From Acholoe squamosa (Eukaryota; Annelida; Polychaeta; Phyllodocida; Polynoidae), in NCBI GenBank assembly GCA_949317995.1, contig OX439036.1:3155207-3219206 (forward strand): a DNA stretch of 64,000 bases, read 5' to 3'. The notes under the pieces are model-generated. The model saw only the letters and a list, made by a program, of their open reading frames with translations, made no database searches and was not told the origin of the DNA. Each line of letters begins with the position of its first letter. The first letter of the stretch is position 1. The position numbers and the translations under genes were made by a program. Below, one piece after another: positions 21,003 to 31,879 of this stretch.

Positions 21003-21956
21003 TTATTTGCTTCCGGAATCTTTGGGTTTTTCTGGTTCTAACCCATACGTAGCAATCTGTTCATCAATCATATCTTTGGCCTCACGGCGAGTGCCATCCC
21101 AATCAGACAGTCTCTTTCAGAAAGCTTCAAACAATTTCTGATTCAGGAAATCCACCTCACTCCTGGCTTCCAACCTTCTTTTTCATTAACAGTACCCTTC
21201 GTAGTTACTCGGGCCTGCATCCGGGCTTTGGTGTCTTCTACTGACGCACTCAGCCCGGTACTTATTTCAGTCAACAGTCAACCTGCGGGTAGGCTTAGCG
21301 GTAGCCCCTCCCACAGCTTCACCTCCATCATCAACATCCATATGGTCCGATCCTGAATCAATCTTAACAGGGCTCGGTGGGTTCCGTGATGGCTGCATCC
21401 CTTACCAGTACAGGGACGCATGCTCCTCAACAGTGGCTTCCGGGTGTTCCCGGTCCCACTTGTCCTTAACGTATGCCACCGTACGGTAGAACTCTTGGTT
21501 CACACTCATACCGGTAGCAAAATCCATATAGTTGAGTAACCATATGTCCGGAATCGATAAATCTTCAGGGATTGCTTTCTTAATCAAGTTCCTCCACATC
21601 TCAGGAATCTTTTCCGGTTTCGATGTTTTCCGATTCCAGATATAGTCCTTCTCGAGGAAGATTGTATCACCATTCGGCCACGCGATGCTTCCCAACGAAT
21701 AATCAATCTTACCATGACTTCCCGGGGGGTCCATCATGGATTCAGTTGATTCTGAATGTACGGATTTTGCTGGGGAGGGGGGCAGAGGCATCTCCGACGT
21801 TCCCACTCCACTAGTGTTCAGATCCAGACATACCAGCGTGTTTGCTGCTTCCCTATCCTCCAAAGCTGCTTCCTCTTCGGGATGAATCGGACTCATTCCC
21901 GAACGGTCCTCCATATCCACCTCCATACTCGATTCAGACAACATCTTTTCCGCCAT
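21003..21956 (-). pseudogene. Post-pol accessory protein of Gypsy B, short form
   Basis: A 184-residue frame (21956-21402) begins MAEKMLSESS and ends in a folded-looking block. This aligns with residues about 105-205 of the Gypsy A accessory protein: a D/N-G start, Pro-Glu-x-W-x-R/x, a Phe/Tyr-Arg-x-Val-x-Tyr core, and a closing Leu-Trp/Tyr-Trp. Downstream frames to 21003 are broken by stops and shifts. They contain a disordered stretch, a coiled-coil-like stretch, and a WDGT motif with NQKLFEAF before it that matches NTKFMRVF and EWDGT at the end of the Gypsy A protein. The zinc-finger region is absent, by deletion or by original design. Both ends are therefore shared, which supports one gene family. 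Confidence 0.6.
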
Positions 21957-22560
21957 TTAGACGGAATTCAGACTTGTAAACTGGGCCCAGCAGTACTTCA
22001 ATGTACTCCTCGACCTTATAATCTTAGTGTTCGTATTTATCAGAATATTGCGCTTACAGCAGGAAAAAGCTACCGAGCAAAATCAAGCACGTCGAGTTTC
22101 CTCGGCGTAGATGCTTGATTAAACAAGATGGCGTCAACTCGCGCGAGAAACCCCAAACCCTGGGTCAAGGGTCATACCCTCGTTGCGGGTAATTAGGTCA
22201 CGTGGTTCCACATGCTTTCCACGCATCCGTAAACAAAACGGTCTGTCAGAGTTCATATTGTCTTCCCGGCTCGATATCATCTGGAGTACACATGGAGAAT
22301 ACATATAGCATTATGCTGATACGTCGGATTAATCCGTCCACTACCCACTGGAACCTCGAGGAGCCGAAAACAGAGCAGGTTAGAGCAGTTTCATTACAAA
22401 CTGACGAGCATCCCGAAGGTGCTGTCAACATAGTTGACACCACTCTCTGTCATAACAAGTAACAACACAAACATATAAAGGTGCAAACATACACAAAAAC
22501 AGGACTATACATCATTGTGTTCAGTATTCAATACTTATTAGAATTTATTGTCGGGCTTAT
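21957..22560 (-). promoter_or_regulatory. Spacer between pol and accessory frame of Gypsy B
   Basis: There is no coding content. The motif at 22325-22352 (core TCCGTCCACTACCCA) matches the Gypsy A spacer. Also present are a YY1-like CAAGATGGCGTC and a CTCGCGCGAG palindrome near 22122-22145, and a CACGTG E-box near 22199-22204. A regulatory role is inferred from position, from the shared motif and from the same arrangement in the two elements. Confidence 0.45.
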
Positions 22561-25500
22561 TTAGGTAACACCGCTTCTCTGAGCAATCCTAGCACTACGG
22601 CGAGCGCCCTCCTTAATAGTTCTATTTTTAGCATTGGGGGACTCCGCTCCATTCCCGAGATCCAATCTAGCCTTTGGGTTCCCGGTCCGCTTTGCCTTCC
22701 CTACTCCTGCCGAGACTTTTTTATTCTTCATCATTCTCATTCGATTCAGTTACATTCTTCTTACGTTTTCTTCGCTTTCGGGTGCCGAGCATCGGCATCC
22801 TCTTTGGTTTCTTCTTACTTCTTTTTACTTCCTCTATAGGTTTTTCCGTATCTTCATTCCGATCCTCTACACCAGGAGATTCGCTTAGTTCATGTAGGTC
22901 TATAACCTCTGGTAATTCCATAACGTTCGGGCCTATCCCGTACATTTCTTCAGCTAACTCCCTACCTCTGTACGGCCTTAATACTTAGACATGAAACCAT
23001 CGTACGTTGCCATACAGATCTCTTATAAAGCAGGTGGTTTCCGAAATTATCTGAGTTATGACGTGTGGGCCATCCCAGCTAGACACTACTTTCAATCTAT
23101 CAAGGGGTTTATAGAATCTAAGGACCCTATCTCCCACCCTGAAAAATCTAGGTTTCAGTCCAGTGTCATAGCCCACTTTCTGCCATCTTGCTGTTTTCTC
23201 TAACTGATTCCGAACTAGTTCATAAGCTTTCTTGAAGTTATCCCGTAGGGATTCTACAAACATAATTGAACATGGGGTTTCAGGACTTATTCCGATTACC
23301 CCAAATACTAAATCTGCCGGCATTATGATGTCTTCACCATAAACCAACATGTTCGGAGTGCAATTAGTAGAGGCATGCACTGTGCTGTTGTATGCATGCA
23401 CCACGAAATCACATTGGATATTCCAATCATCCTGATGTTTATTCACTAATGGTTTCAGAACTTGTAGTAGGGTTCTGTTGAACCGTTCTACTAAGCCGTT
23501 TGACTGGGGCCGGTACAGATTAGTGCACGTCTTGCAGATAGCTAAGTACTTGCACATTTCCTGAAACAATTCTGATTCAAATTCCCTTCCTTGATCACTG
23601 TGGAGCATCAGGGGGACCCCGTATTGCAACACCCAACCTCTCACAAATGCTTCCGCACAAGTGATGGCTTTGTGATCTTTCAGAGGGAATACTTTCGTAT
23701 ATTTCGTATAGTAATCGCAAACAACCATCATGCAAGTGTTATCCCTAAGGGTTGTATTAAACCCGCTAATGATGTCAATTGCAATCCTGGCGAAGCATAC
23801 CCCGAATAATTCCTGAACCAATGGGTTCTTTCCTAACCCTTCCCTGGGTTTATTCTTATTCTATACAACATTCGGGACAAGTGGCGATCCACCTTAACAA
23901 ATCTCCACTCATTCCCGGCCAGTAGTATCTCCGGGTAAGTCTTTCCAGAGATCTACTCTTTCTGAAATGACCACTTGTCACGTGGCCATGACAGTAATAC
24001 ATAATATCCCGACGCATAGCGCTTGAAATAACAATCTGAAGAATCTTTTTAGTTGGACTAATTTTCCATCTACATAAGATTCCGTCTCTGACCTCTAGCT
24101 CGGCCCATTGGGCTAGGAGTCTTCTCATTTCCCTGTTCTCCATACTGATAACAGGACGGACAGGTTTGATTCCTAACGGAACTGTTTCCACGAGTTTCTT
24201 GGTAATGGGGTCCTTACCCTGGAACTCGCGAATGATCTCTGGTGACCATTCTATTAAAGTTCCCTGATAGTCCCGGAGTGGCATATGCGCAGCAGCAATT
24301 ACTGCGTTATGCTGTCCGCAATCACCACAACTCTCTCGACCACATTTCCGGATTGGCTTCCTAGATAGGGCGTCCGCATTGGTGTGCTTCTTCCCTGACC
24401 TATGTTGGATCTGGCTGTGCTCCAACCCGAATTCCGAAAGGTGCGCCAACCATCTGCCAATCATCCCCTCGGCATCCTTGAAGTTAAGGAGCCATCAGAG
24501 AGATGAATGGTCGGTTCTTAGTGTAAAATCAGATCCCCATAAAAAGTGTTTAAATTTCTTAGTTTACACCACCACAGCTAGGAGTTCCCTCTTAGTGGTG
24601 CAATAATTCCGTTGGGCCTTATTCAGAGTGTTGCTAGCAAACGCGATCGGGACTTCCACACCACCCTGGACCTAGGAGAGTGCGGCTCCAATGCTGTCAT
24701 TACTAGCATCCGTATCCAATATGAAGTGATCTGAAGGGGTTGGGTATTTTAATACCGGTGTATCCGTAAATAGGGCTTTTAGTTTCCTAAAAGATTCCTC
24801 CCGATCATTCCCCCATGGGAATGGTTCCCGAACTCTCCCAGGCATCCAATGGGCGATACTCTGCATAGGAAAACTCACTCGAGAGTATCCCGGAATGAAG
24901 TCTCTGTAGTAACTACTGAACCCCAGAAAAGATCGTACCTGCTTAGCAGTTTTTGCTCTTTCCCAGTCCCGAACACTCTCTACTTTTTCCGGATCAGCTT
25001 TAATCCCATCGGTGGATATAATCCTACCTAGGTAAGTGATTGATTTCTGAAATAATCTACATTTCTTAGGTTTTAAACGTAATCCATTGGATACTATCCT
25101 CTTGATCACTTCTTCCAAATTATCCGAACATTCACGGAATGTCTTTCCAAAGACAATTACATCGTCCAGGTATACCAGACATTTCTTCCATAATAGATCA
25201 CTCAGGAGAGTTTCCATCATGGCTTCGAAGGTAGCAGGTGCGTTACATAACCCAAAGGGCATAACCGTATATTCGAACAGGCCTAAGTGACTGGAAAACG
25301 CCGTTTTCTCTATGTCCTTGGGCTCCATTCTGATCTGCCAATACCCGGATTGGAGATCCAGGGTGCAGAACCAATTATTCCCTCCCAGGGCATCTAATGT
25401 TTCGTCAACCCTGGGTAAAGGATACGAGTTTTTCTTAGTTAGCCCATTTAGTTTCCTATAATCCACACAGAAGCGAATGCTTCCATCCTTCTTAGTAGTC

Positions 25501-26810
25501 ATGACTACTGGACTAGACCAGGGGCTGGTGCTAGGCACAATCACCCCCTTTTCCAATTGATCTATTATTTCATTCTTACAAATGATCTTCTTCTTAAGTG
25601 GCAATCGGCGGTATGGAATCTTGAAGGGATCCGCCTCTCTGGTATTGATATGGTGCAGTACCTTATCATTCCGGCCCAAGGGACCACCGGAGTAGCCAAA
25701 GGCGTCCTCATATTTCCGTACCAGATTCCGAACTTCCATCTTCTGATAGCTATTTTCCAGAGAGGATTCCTCTATTAGGTTATCCAATTCCATATTCATT
25801 TTTTTCTTTCCCTACCAGTTTATGTTCGGGTTTCCGAATGTCATCTCGTACCTCATTTACCAACGTCGTGGACCCAAGTCTGGATCCCTTCTGCAGATAA
25901 ATGGTCCTATCTCCTCGATTCATCACTGGTAGTACGCTCCAGAACGGATTTCCTACCAGAGTATCTACTGATTCAAGCCCAATGCGGGCTAAGTGAACCA
26001 CATCTGGCTCAAATACACCTTCCTGATCTTTCAATTTTCTATCTGAAGTACAAAGAATATCACAGGAGACACCCGGGGGTATCTTTACTGTATCCACCAT
26101 GCTAGCTTCTGCACTTATCTGTCTTAATACACACTTCACTTGGATATCATAGGACTTCCGAATCCTCAGTTTCCCCGTACATGGGTTCAACTCAGCTTTG
26201 AATAGACTCGCGAAGTCCAACCCAAGTATCCCGTCATCATTCATATTGGCTATAGTGGGAGAGAGAACGAACTCCTTCCCACCAATTGATGCCTTCATAA
26301 ATATTCTACCAAGAACCTGCATACGGGTCCCATCGGCCGTACAAGCGTTTACCCCCTTTATGAGGTTCTCACTCTTGTCCGGCAAGAGGCTGTAAAATTT
26401 ATTGGAGATCATCGAGTGACTAGCCCCCGTATCAACCAAAAATTCCCCAGTCCTACCCTGGGTCGTAACAGACACATACCATCTCTTACCTCCCAGGGGG
26501 AAGGGTTTCCGGTAAACCTATCAAAATCTTCTGAAATGCCGAGATCCAATCCATGGTCTTTCAGATGCTCCAGACATGGATGGTTCGGGGGAAGGTGTGC
26601 CAGACATACACATGTGAATACCTCCATCCACCCTTCCTCTTCTCCAATGCACGTGTCCTCACTTCTGTTGGAGTCCCCGGCCATAGGAGGGGCGAGGAGA
26701 TCAATCTCGGATCCCTCCTCCCTGGGTGTAATCATTTCGGATTCATCAGACGGTTTATCAGGGACAGTACTCTGGCATACAACAAGTTTCCTGGTTGAGC
26801 AATCCGCCAC
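22561..26810 (-). pseudogene. pol: Gypsy B pol polyprotein, multiply disrupted
   Basis: From the N-terminus it has a C-x2-H-x4-H-x-C motif (CLAHLPPNHPC), aspartic protease (FLVDTGASHS), reverse transcriptase (VMPFGLCNAP, YLDDVIVFG), RNase H start (DTDASNDSIGAAL), integrase zinc site (HGHVTSGH, CPECC) and catalytic core (LHSDQGREF, SNGLVERFN). A basic tail ends in RSARIAQRSGVT and stops at 22561, aligned with the end of Gypsy A pol. Breaks include frameshifts near 26490 and 25795, TAG at 24672, two stops near 24493 and 24563, and a stop plus shift near 23850. The tail is Lys/Arg-rich but lacks the AT-hook seen in A. Not functional. Confidence 0.9.
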
Positions 26811-26879
26811 ATCCTTAACCCTCCTTAATTTTCCGAATTAGGTTCCATCTATTCAAGCTGAGCCAGTTCCATTACCAGG

Positions 26880-29499
26880 TTAGGCCTTAGGTTCGGAAAC
26901 ACCCTTATCGCGACTCTCGGGAACTCCCCGCCTTGGCTGAGTAGTCAAGGTCCTTCTGGGAATAAACTTCTTGGCATTCTTAGGGAACCTCAGTGCTGAG
27001 ATTGTCCCATCTTCTTCCTCGTATTCTACCACCTCATATTCAGTTTCAGTTTCCAAGACAGCGGCTGCTGCAGTAGGAATTACTGGTTTCAGATCAGGGA
27101 GTACCATACTGGTGGTTTCCCGAGGGACAAATCCGGAAAGAAAAGTTTTCTTCTTATTCAAATTGGCTATGGCATCACATAACGTTTTCATAGTCGCACC
27201 CGGACCCCATGCTCGGTTAGCACAGTCCTGGTGGTCTTTCTCCCGTAGTCCTCGCACAAAGTGTGAGATCAATTCATCACTCACATAATCATCATCCATT
27301 ACCAGGTTAGGTCTAGCCTTCCGTAGTAATAGCTGAAGTTCCAATCCATAAACCTGAACCGACTCTCCCGGCTTCTGAATTCTCTTCCTATATTGAGTGA
27401 TCGGATCCTCCGACACTATATTCCCGAGATAGGAACTACAAATCTCAACTAACTGAGTGTACGTTCCCCTATTCTTATATTGTTCTCTCCAATGATCAAC
27501 TGCAATCCTACCTGGCCCCTTTTTCAGGCATCTGACCAGTATAGGTAAAGATTTGGTTTTATCATAACCATCTACCTCACGGTCGTCCATGAAGTCCGAA
27601 AACCAATCTCTCCATGGTTCTGATCCATCGAAAGACTTAGTCTCGATCTGATTTTTCTTAGCTGAGATCTCCCTACTTTTCAATCTGGTACATTGCTCCA
27701 CACTCCAATCTAACATCTTCTGATCCTTGGTTTTCTTACCACCCCCACCAGCTCCATTGGGTCCTGGACCACTAGATCCTGGATGGCTGTTATTCAGACT
27801 ATTCCAGAAGGTAAACCCATACCCTGTATTCATACCGGGTTGGGATCCGATACCCCCAGGAGCCTGAGCACCAGTGTGGTAAGTCCCACTATCACACGGG
27901 GTGTCGTTGTTATTCTGATCTGTGCTACACGCCTGACTATCCACCCTATAGGTCTGATTGCTCGGAATAGACTGACTGCTGTCCTGTAGTTGGCCAGGTA
28001 TGTCACCCAGCTCCCCAGCGCCCCCTGGAGGGGTGTGGTTGAAGTGACTAGGGGTCGGGGCTTGCCCACTGGTGTCAATGTACTGATATTCACCGTCAGT
28101 GGTGAAGGTGGCATCCTTTTGACCCACACTTAGCCGAACGTTCTTATCATTGCCGGGATCATATTTGTCCCCTACGACATTCCGGGTAGCCTGATTATTC
28201 ACAAAGGGGTCATACCCCTTCTTCAGAATGGGTTTCGGGGTAGAGGTGATCGGTGGACCTTCCTCCCCGCCATCCCGTGGGATACAACTGATATTGGGAT
28301 CCTCCAATGCTTCCTCATTCTCATCTGACTCCTCGAGATCCGGTTCCTCCTCCCCGGAATCCTCGGACCCTTCCTGCATCCGCAGCTTAGTAATTTCATA
28401 GTAATTTCATATATGAGATCATCTCTCTCCTGATACAACTCCCGATTGTTATCCTGAATGTCAGTGATCAATCGATCGTTTTCCTGAATACGTTGCTCCC
28501 GAAGGGCCACATGTTCTTTCTGTTGTTTCTCTATGATTTTCTGATTCTTTTCATGAATTTCATGTTGGGCCTCGATTTGCTTTTTCAAATCGGTAAGGCG
28601 CATACTGGCGATATTTAGCCCCGTTCGGTATTGTCCCAAAGTCTCATCCTGCTCTGAAGTCTTCCAGGGTGGAGGTTGCCAGACTCAGCTGCAGCTCGAC
28701 TTCTTCAACATTCTTCCCGTACCTTTCATATTCAGCTTTCTTACCCTGAATCATAGCCTCGATCTCTCGGAGTCGAGTATGGTGGACATTCACCTCTTGT
28801 TCCAAGGTTTCCGTGGTACGTTCTAACAATCCCTTACTCTTATTCAAATCCCTAATTTCGTCTAGGAGGTCTTCGATCTCCCTTTCCAACTCTTTTATCT
28901 TATTCTGTTTCCGCTCACTCTCTTTCTTCTGATATTCCAGCAGTTTTTCACCCCTGGACTTTTCCTGATCGCTCATCTGCTTCCATTCCGCGTGAGCTGT
29001 CCTTTCTGATTCATACTTATTCCTCTCTTCCCGGTATCTATCCACGTGTGCCCCGCCCACAGGAGCCGGTTGACTGGACCCACCGGGATTAAAAACGGAG
29101 TCAGAAAGGGATGCCGAATTTAGGTGGTTCAAAAAAACTCCTTGACCAACTAAGGGCACAAGGTGAATCGGATCTCTCCCCCGTCCTCGTGGCTCGGTAC
29201 CAGGGACTTGGGCCAAAATGATGGGACTACTAAAATCCCCATCTCTCAATAAATCCGATGATCTTATATTAGGCGCGGTTTGGTTAGCCGGCGCGATCGG
29301 ATGGTCGTCGGTTGTAGCGTCCAATCCTACCGTAGAAACCTCACTTCCGGAATCCAATGCCTCGGCCTCATTCCGAGATGGATCCCTATATTCCTGATAG
29401 GCTAGGCCCGGGGCGCCATGGCTTCCCGGGAACTCACCTTCCGGACACTGATTCTCGTCTTGTTCAGAAAGGGCTGCGCACTTCCGAGAACCGCACCAG
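26880..29499 (-). pseudogene. gag: Gypsy B Gag, disrupted
   Basis: Three frames (29570-28644, whose first part is LTR; 28639-28223; 28379-26880) make up Gag. The first two are dominated by a long Glu/Lys-rich coiled coil, as in Gypsy A. The third has GYDPFVNNQATRNVV, matching GYNPFINDGATKNVV in A, a Gly/Pro-rich linker and the capsid-like region with GLELQLLLRKARPN. I see no CCHC knuckle before the stop at 26880, unlike A, so this Gag may have lost it or use the Cys/His motif at the start of pol. No start codon is obvious just inside the LTR. Confidence 0.8.
29481..29498 (-). other. Primer binding site of Gypsy B
   Basis: One base inside the 5' LTR the minus strand reads TGGTGCGGTTCTCGGAAG, starting with the TGG that pairs with tRNA CCA. 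It shares only the first six bases with the Gypsy A site, so the primer tRNA may differ; I do not identify it. Confidence 0.55.
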
Positions 29500-29918
29500 T
29501 GTAATATATGACCGTCAATGGTTCGGAAAGGATCACGAATACAAAGATATCCGGTTCCAAAAGCCAACAAGTCTTTATTCAGTATCCTAAGTTACAGGGA
29601 GCTAAATAGAATCCGTATGGTTAAGAGGCTGTTCGGATAGCTCGGATTTACGACTACCAGGTAAGGCTTCGGAGTCAGTAAAGTTCAGATGGTATTCCTA
29701 GGGAATCCGGTAGGATTCTCCTCTACCTAGGTTCCGACCCGACTATTATATAACCACAGGGGTTGGGTGGCGACCTCTCGTGTTTAACCCACGCAGCCCG
29801 GAGAGTGGTGCTGCCACCGCCCGCCAGGCGTACCAGGCTCTCAACCCGAAAGGCCGCTCCGCTCGGAACCTAGGCAACCCGTAAGCCATAAACACTACTA
29901 CTAAACCGTGCCCCTACA
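29500..29918 (-). repeat. 5' LTR of Gypsy B
   Basis: This 419-base full copy has TG...CA ends. On the minus strand it has a TATA box at about 29753-29747 and an AATAAA at 29579-29574. It is followed by ATAC, matching the other flank. Confidence 0.9.
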
Positions 29919-29922
29919 ATAC

Positions 29923-31469
29923 TATTCATGGTTTTAGGTTGGGCAAATGGTAGGTCTCCAGTCAGGGCCACATTGACTTGCCCTAATAGGGCAAACTGAA
30001 CTAAGACTGTTGGGTTCCAAACAGTTTTTGTCCTAAGCAAGTTGTGTGGGCCACATCAGGCTAACTGATTTAGGCACAGAGCAGCTTCAAAATGGGCTTA
30101 CACTTTGGGCACAGATTGGTTTCAAAGTGGGCACCCTGAATTAGGCATAGATCAGTTCCAAAGATAATTCCCCAGACAGGGCTGAGGATGGGTTTGCGCA
30201 TGGCATACTGAGCTGGGAGTTCTGAACTTTGACACTAGATGACCCCACTATGTCTGATGTACAGCTTTTCCCCCATGTCAGTATTAATTTTCTTTAGTAT
30301 GATATAACAGAAATAGGCTAATGAATCATATAAATCACAAGAGTACACAAATTGTCTCAGAGTTTGGATCTACTGGAAAAATACATTTGAAATGTGCAAA
30401 GTTAGGTGATGTCAGAAGTTTTTAATGTGACTACACCATTCCTGCGGTAATCATTTTATATTGAAGTATGCTACCCATTGAGAGGCACTATGAACTTGAA
30501 GGCTAGCATGTTACTGGACTAGGCCTGGTTGACATGCCTTGGCCATCTAAGTTTGAATTGATGGTTCTACTGTATCATGATGATGGGGGGAGTTATACAG
30601 TATGTTTAGTCTCCCTCCAACAATGGAGGCAAAGGGGAGGGGCTAGCACCTGGAGGCTAGCAGAGCATTTTCAGGGTTCAAAACTTTAGAAAATGAGGAA
30701 AAAATTGACTTTCTATAATATCTATCCCAGATGGTGCCACCTGATCAAAGTAGTCAGCCCACTTTCAGCCACACCAAAAACCCATGTTGACCCAAAAATG
30801 ATAAATTTTGACCAGATGGCGCCATGTGATCAAAGTGGGCAGCCCACTTTCAGCCACACCGATAACCCATGTTGAACCCAAACCCACTCTGAGACTGATC
30901 TGTGCCCATATTGGTTAGCCCATTGTGGCCCACACACCTCACTGAGGACAGAAACTGTCAGCAGCCCATTGGTTAGCCCATTGCGGCCCACATAGGAAGC
31001 CACACCAAATAAAGTGCGGGCCACAGTAGGGCCACACCACCTTTGCTACATGGGATGAATAATATATTATTGTAGGGGAGACAGTAGACTCATACCAAAA
31101 TATACAAAATCACTTTTTTACACATTTTCAAAGTAACTAAAACATAGGGCAGAAATCTTAATTCTAATCATAACAACAAGTCAAACTGTTCAACAACAAA
31201 AGAAACATTCAACATGGAACTATATATTTTCCAATTATAATAGTTACTTTCACTCAGTTGTGTCTTTACGGACTGTCGCACTGTTAGTTAACAACGGTTA
31301 TAAATATAAGAATTAATTATCTATAGGAAAAAATCATGCTAAGTTAGACAATACCGACAAAGTCTAGTTTCACTTTAGATAAACATTCTTGATAGACAAG
31401 AGGATACAATAAATAATATATTAAACCTGGGTCAACCTGGATTGACAAATGATCATCATTCTTTTTTAT
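29923..31469. other. Right part of the interrupted TIR element and flank, with tandem repeats
   Basis: No gene is seen. A block at 30728-30796 is repeated at 30813-30882 (about 85-bp period, core AGCCCACTTTCAGCCACACC). Shorter degenerate units (TTGGTTAGCCCATTG) occur at about 30910 and 30968. The right inverted repeat of the TIR element is at 31043-31057. From 31058 to 31469 the sequence is AT-rich with nothing recognised. Confidence 0.5.
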
Positions 31470-31475
31470 ACTTAC

Positions 31476-31870
31476 GCGATGTCCTCTAGCAGAGAGACAT
31501 TGTAGGAACCTCAGGCTGTGGCTCTTCATCAGACAGGAGTAAGCATACACCTTATAAAAAATTCTAATTAATGCCTGTGACACTTAATTAATACTCACTC
31601 CAGGGTCATTGAAGCAGTCAACTGATTGATAGCGCGGGCGATGGAAGTTGAGCGCAACCTTCAGTGTCCCGCGACCCTGGAGGCCTGCTGGCGTGTCGCT
31701 CTTGGTCCTAGTGCGGCCTTTGCCTCTACCAGTGGCAGGCGTCTTGCTGCTGCCAGGACGGGGCTCATCCTTCTTATGCACAGCAGCACACGGGACGGCT
31801 CAGGCAGCAGCTGGTGGTGCTGCCACTGCAGCCTCACCTGACCCCACCTCTCCGGCTGCAAGGGCAGCCG
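31476..31870 (-). pseudogene. Broken copy of the transposon companion gene (two exons)
   Basis: On the minus strand an Ala/Gly/Lys-rich exon (about 31870-31599) contains GRGKGRTRTK and TPAGLQGRG, ends in DPG and is followed by a GTGAGT donor (plus 31593-31598). A second exon ends in LLEDIA-coding sequence (reading CTAGAGGACATCGC) with a GTAAGT donor at plus 31470-31475. Both exon ends match the gene at 62680-63670, where TPAGRPGRGRG, DNG/GTAAGT and the same GAGGACATCGC/GTAAGT occur. A stop lies in the first exon near 31800. The copy is cut at about 31870, where Gypsy C sequence begins. Confidence 0.55.
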
Positions 31871-31879
31871 TAGCCTCCT

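Larger units (their letters stand above)
19621..29918 (-). mobile_element. Gypsy B: complete but decayed Ty3/Gypsy retrotransposon
   Basis: The element runs from TGTAAT at 19621 to TACA at 29918 and is flanked by ATAC on both sides (19617-19620 and 29919-29922), a 4-bp target duplication. On the minus strand the order is 5' LTR, primer site, gag (about 29.5-26.88 kb), pol (26.81-22.56 kb), spacer, accessory frame (21956-21003), AT-rich segment, 3' LTR. The LTRs differ by about eight substitutions by eye plus a 79-base deletion. All coding regions carry stops or frameshifts. It is a diverged relative of Gypsy A with the same unusual layout. Confidence 0.92.
19546..31057. mobile_element. Short TIR element interrupted by Gypsy B
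   Basis: A perfect 15-base inverted repeat, CATCCCATGTAGCAA, lies at 19546-19560 and, inverted, at 31043-31057. Removing Gypsy B leaves about 1.2 kb between them, made of GGGCCACA-type repeat sequence on both sides (also CAGTTTTAGTTCAG on the left against CTGAACTAAGACTG on the right). This is what a non-autonomous DNA element or foldback element would look like. No transposase frame is present in the 1.2 kb, and target duplications are not clear. Confidence 0.45.

Noticed and set aside
29482..29570. Start of Gypsy B Gag at the ATG at 29570
   Set aside because: That ATG lies within the 5' LTR repeat; the first codons are LTR sequence read through, so the true start is inside the element or lost.
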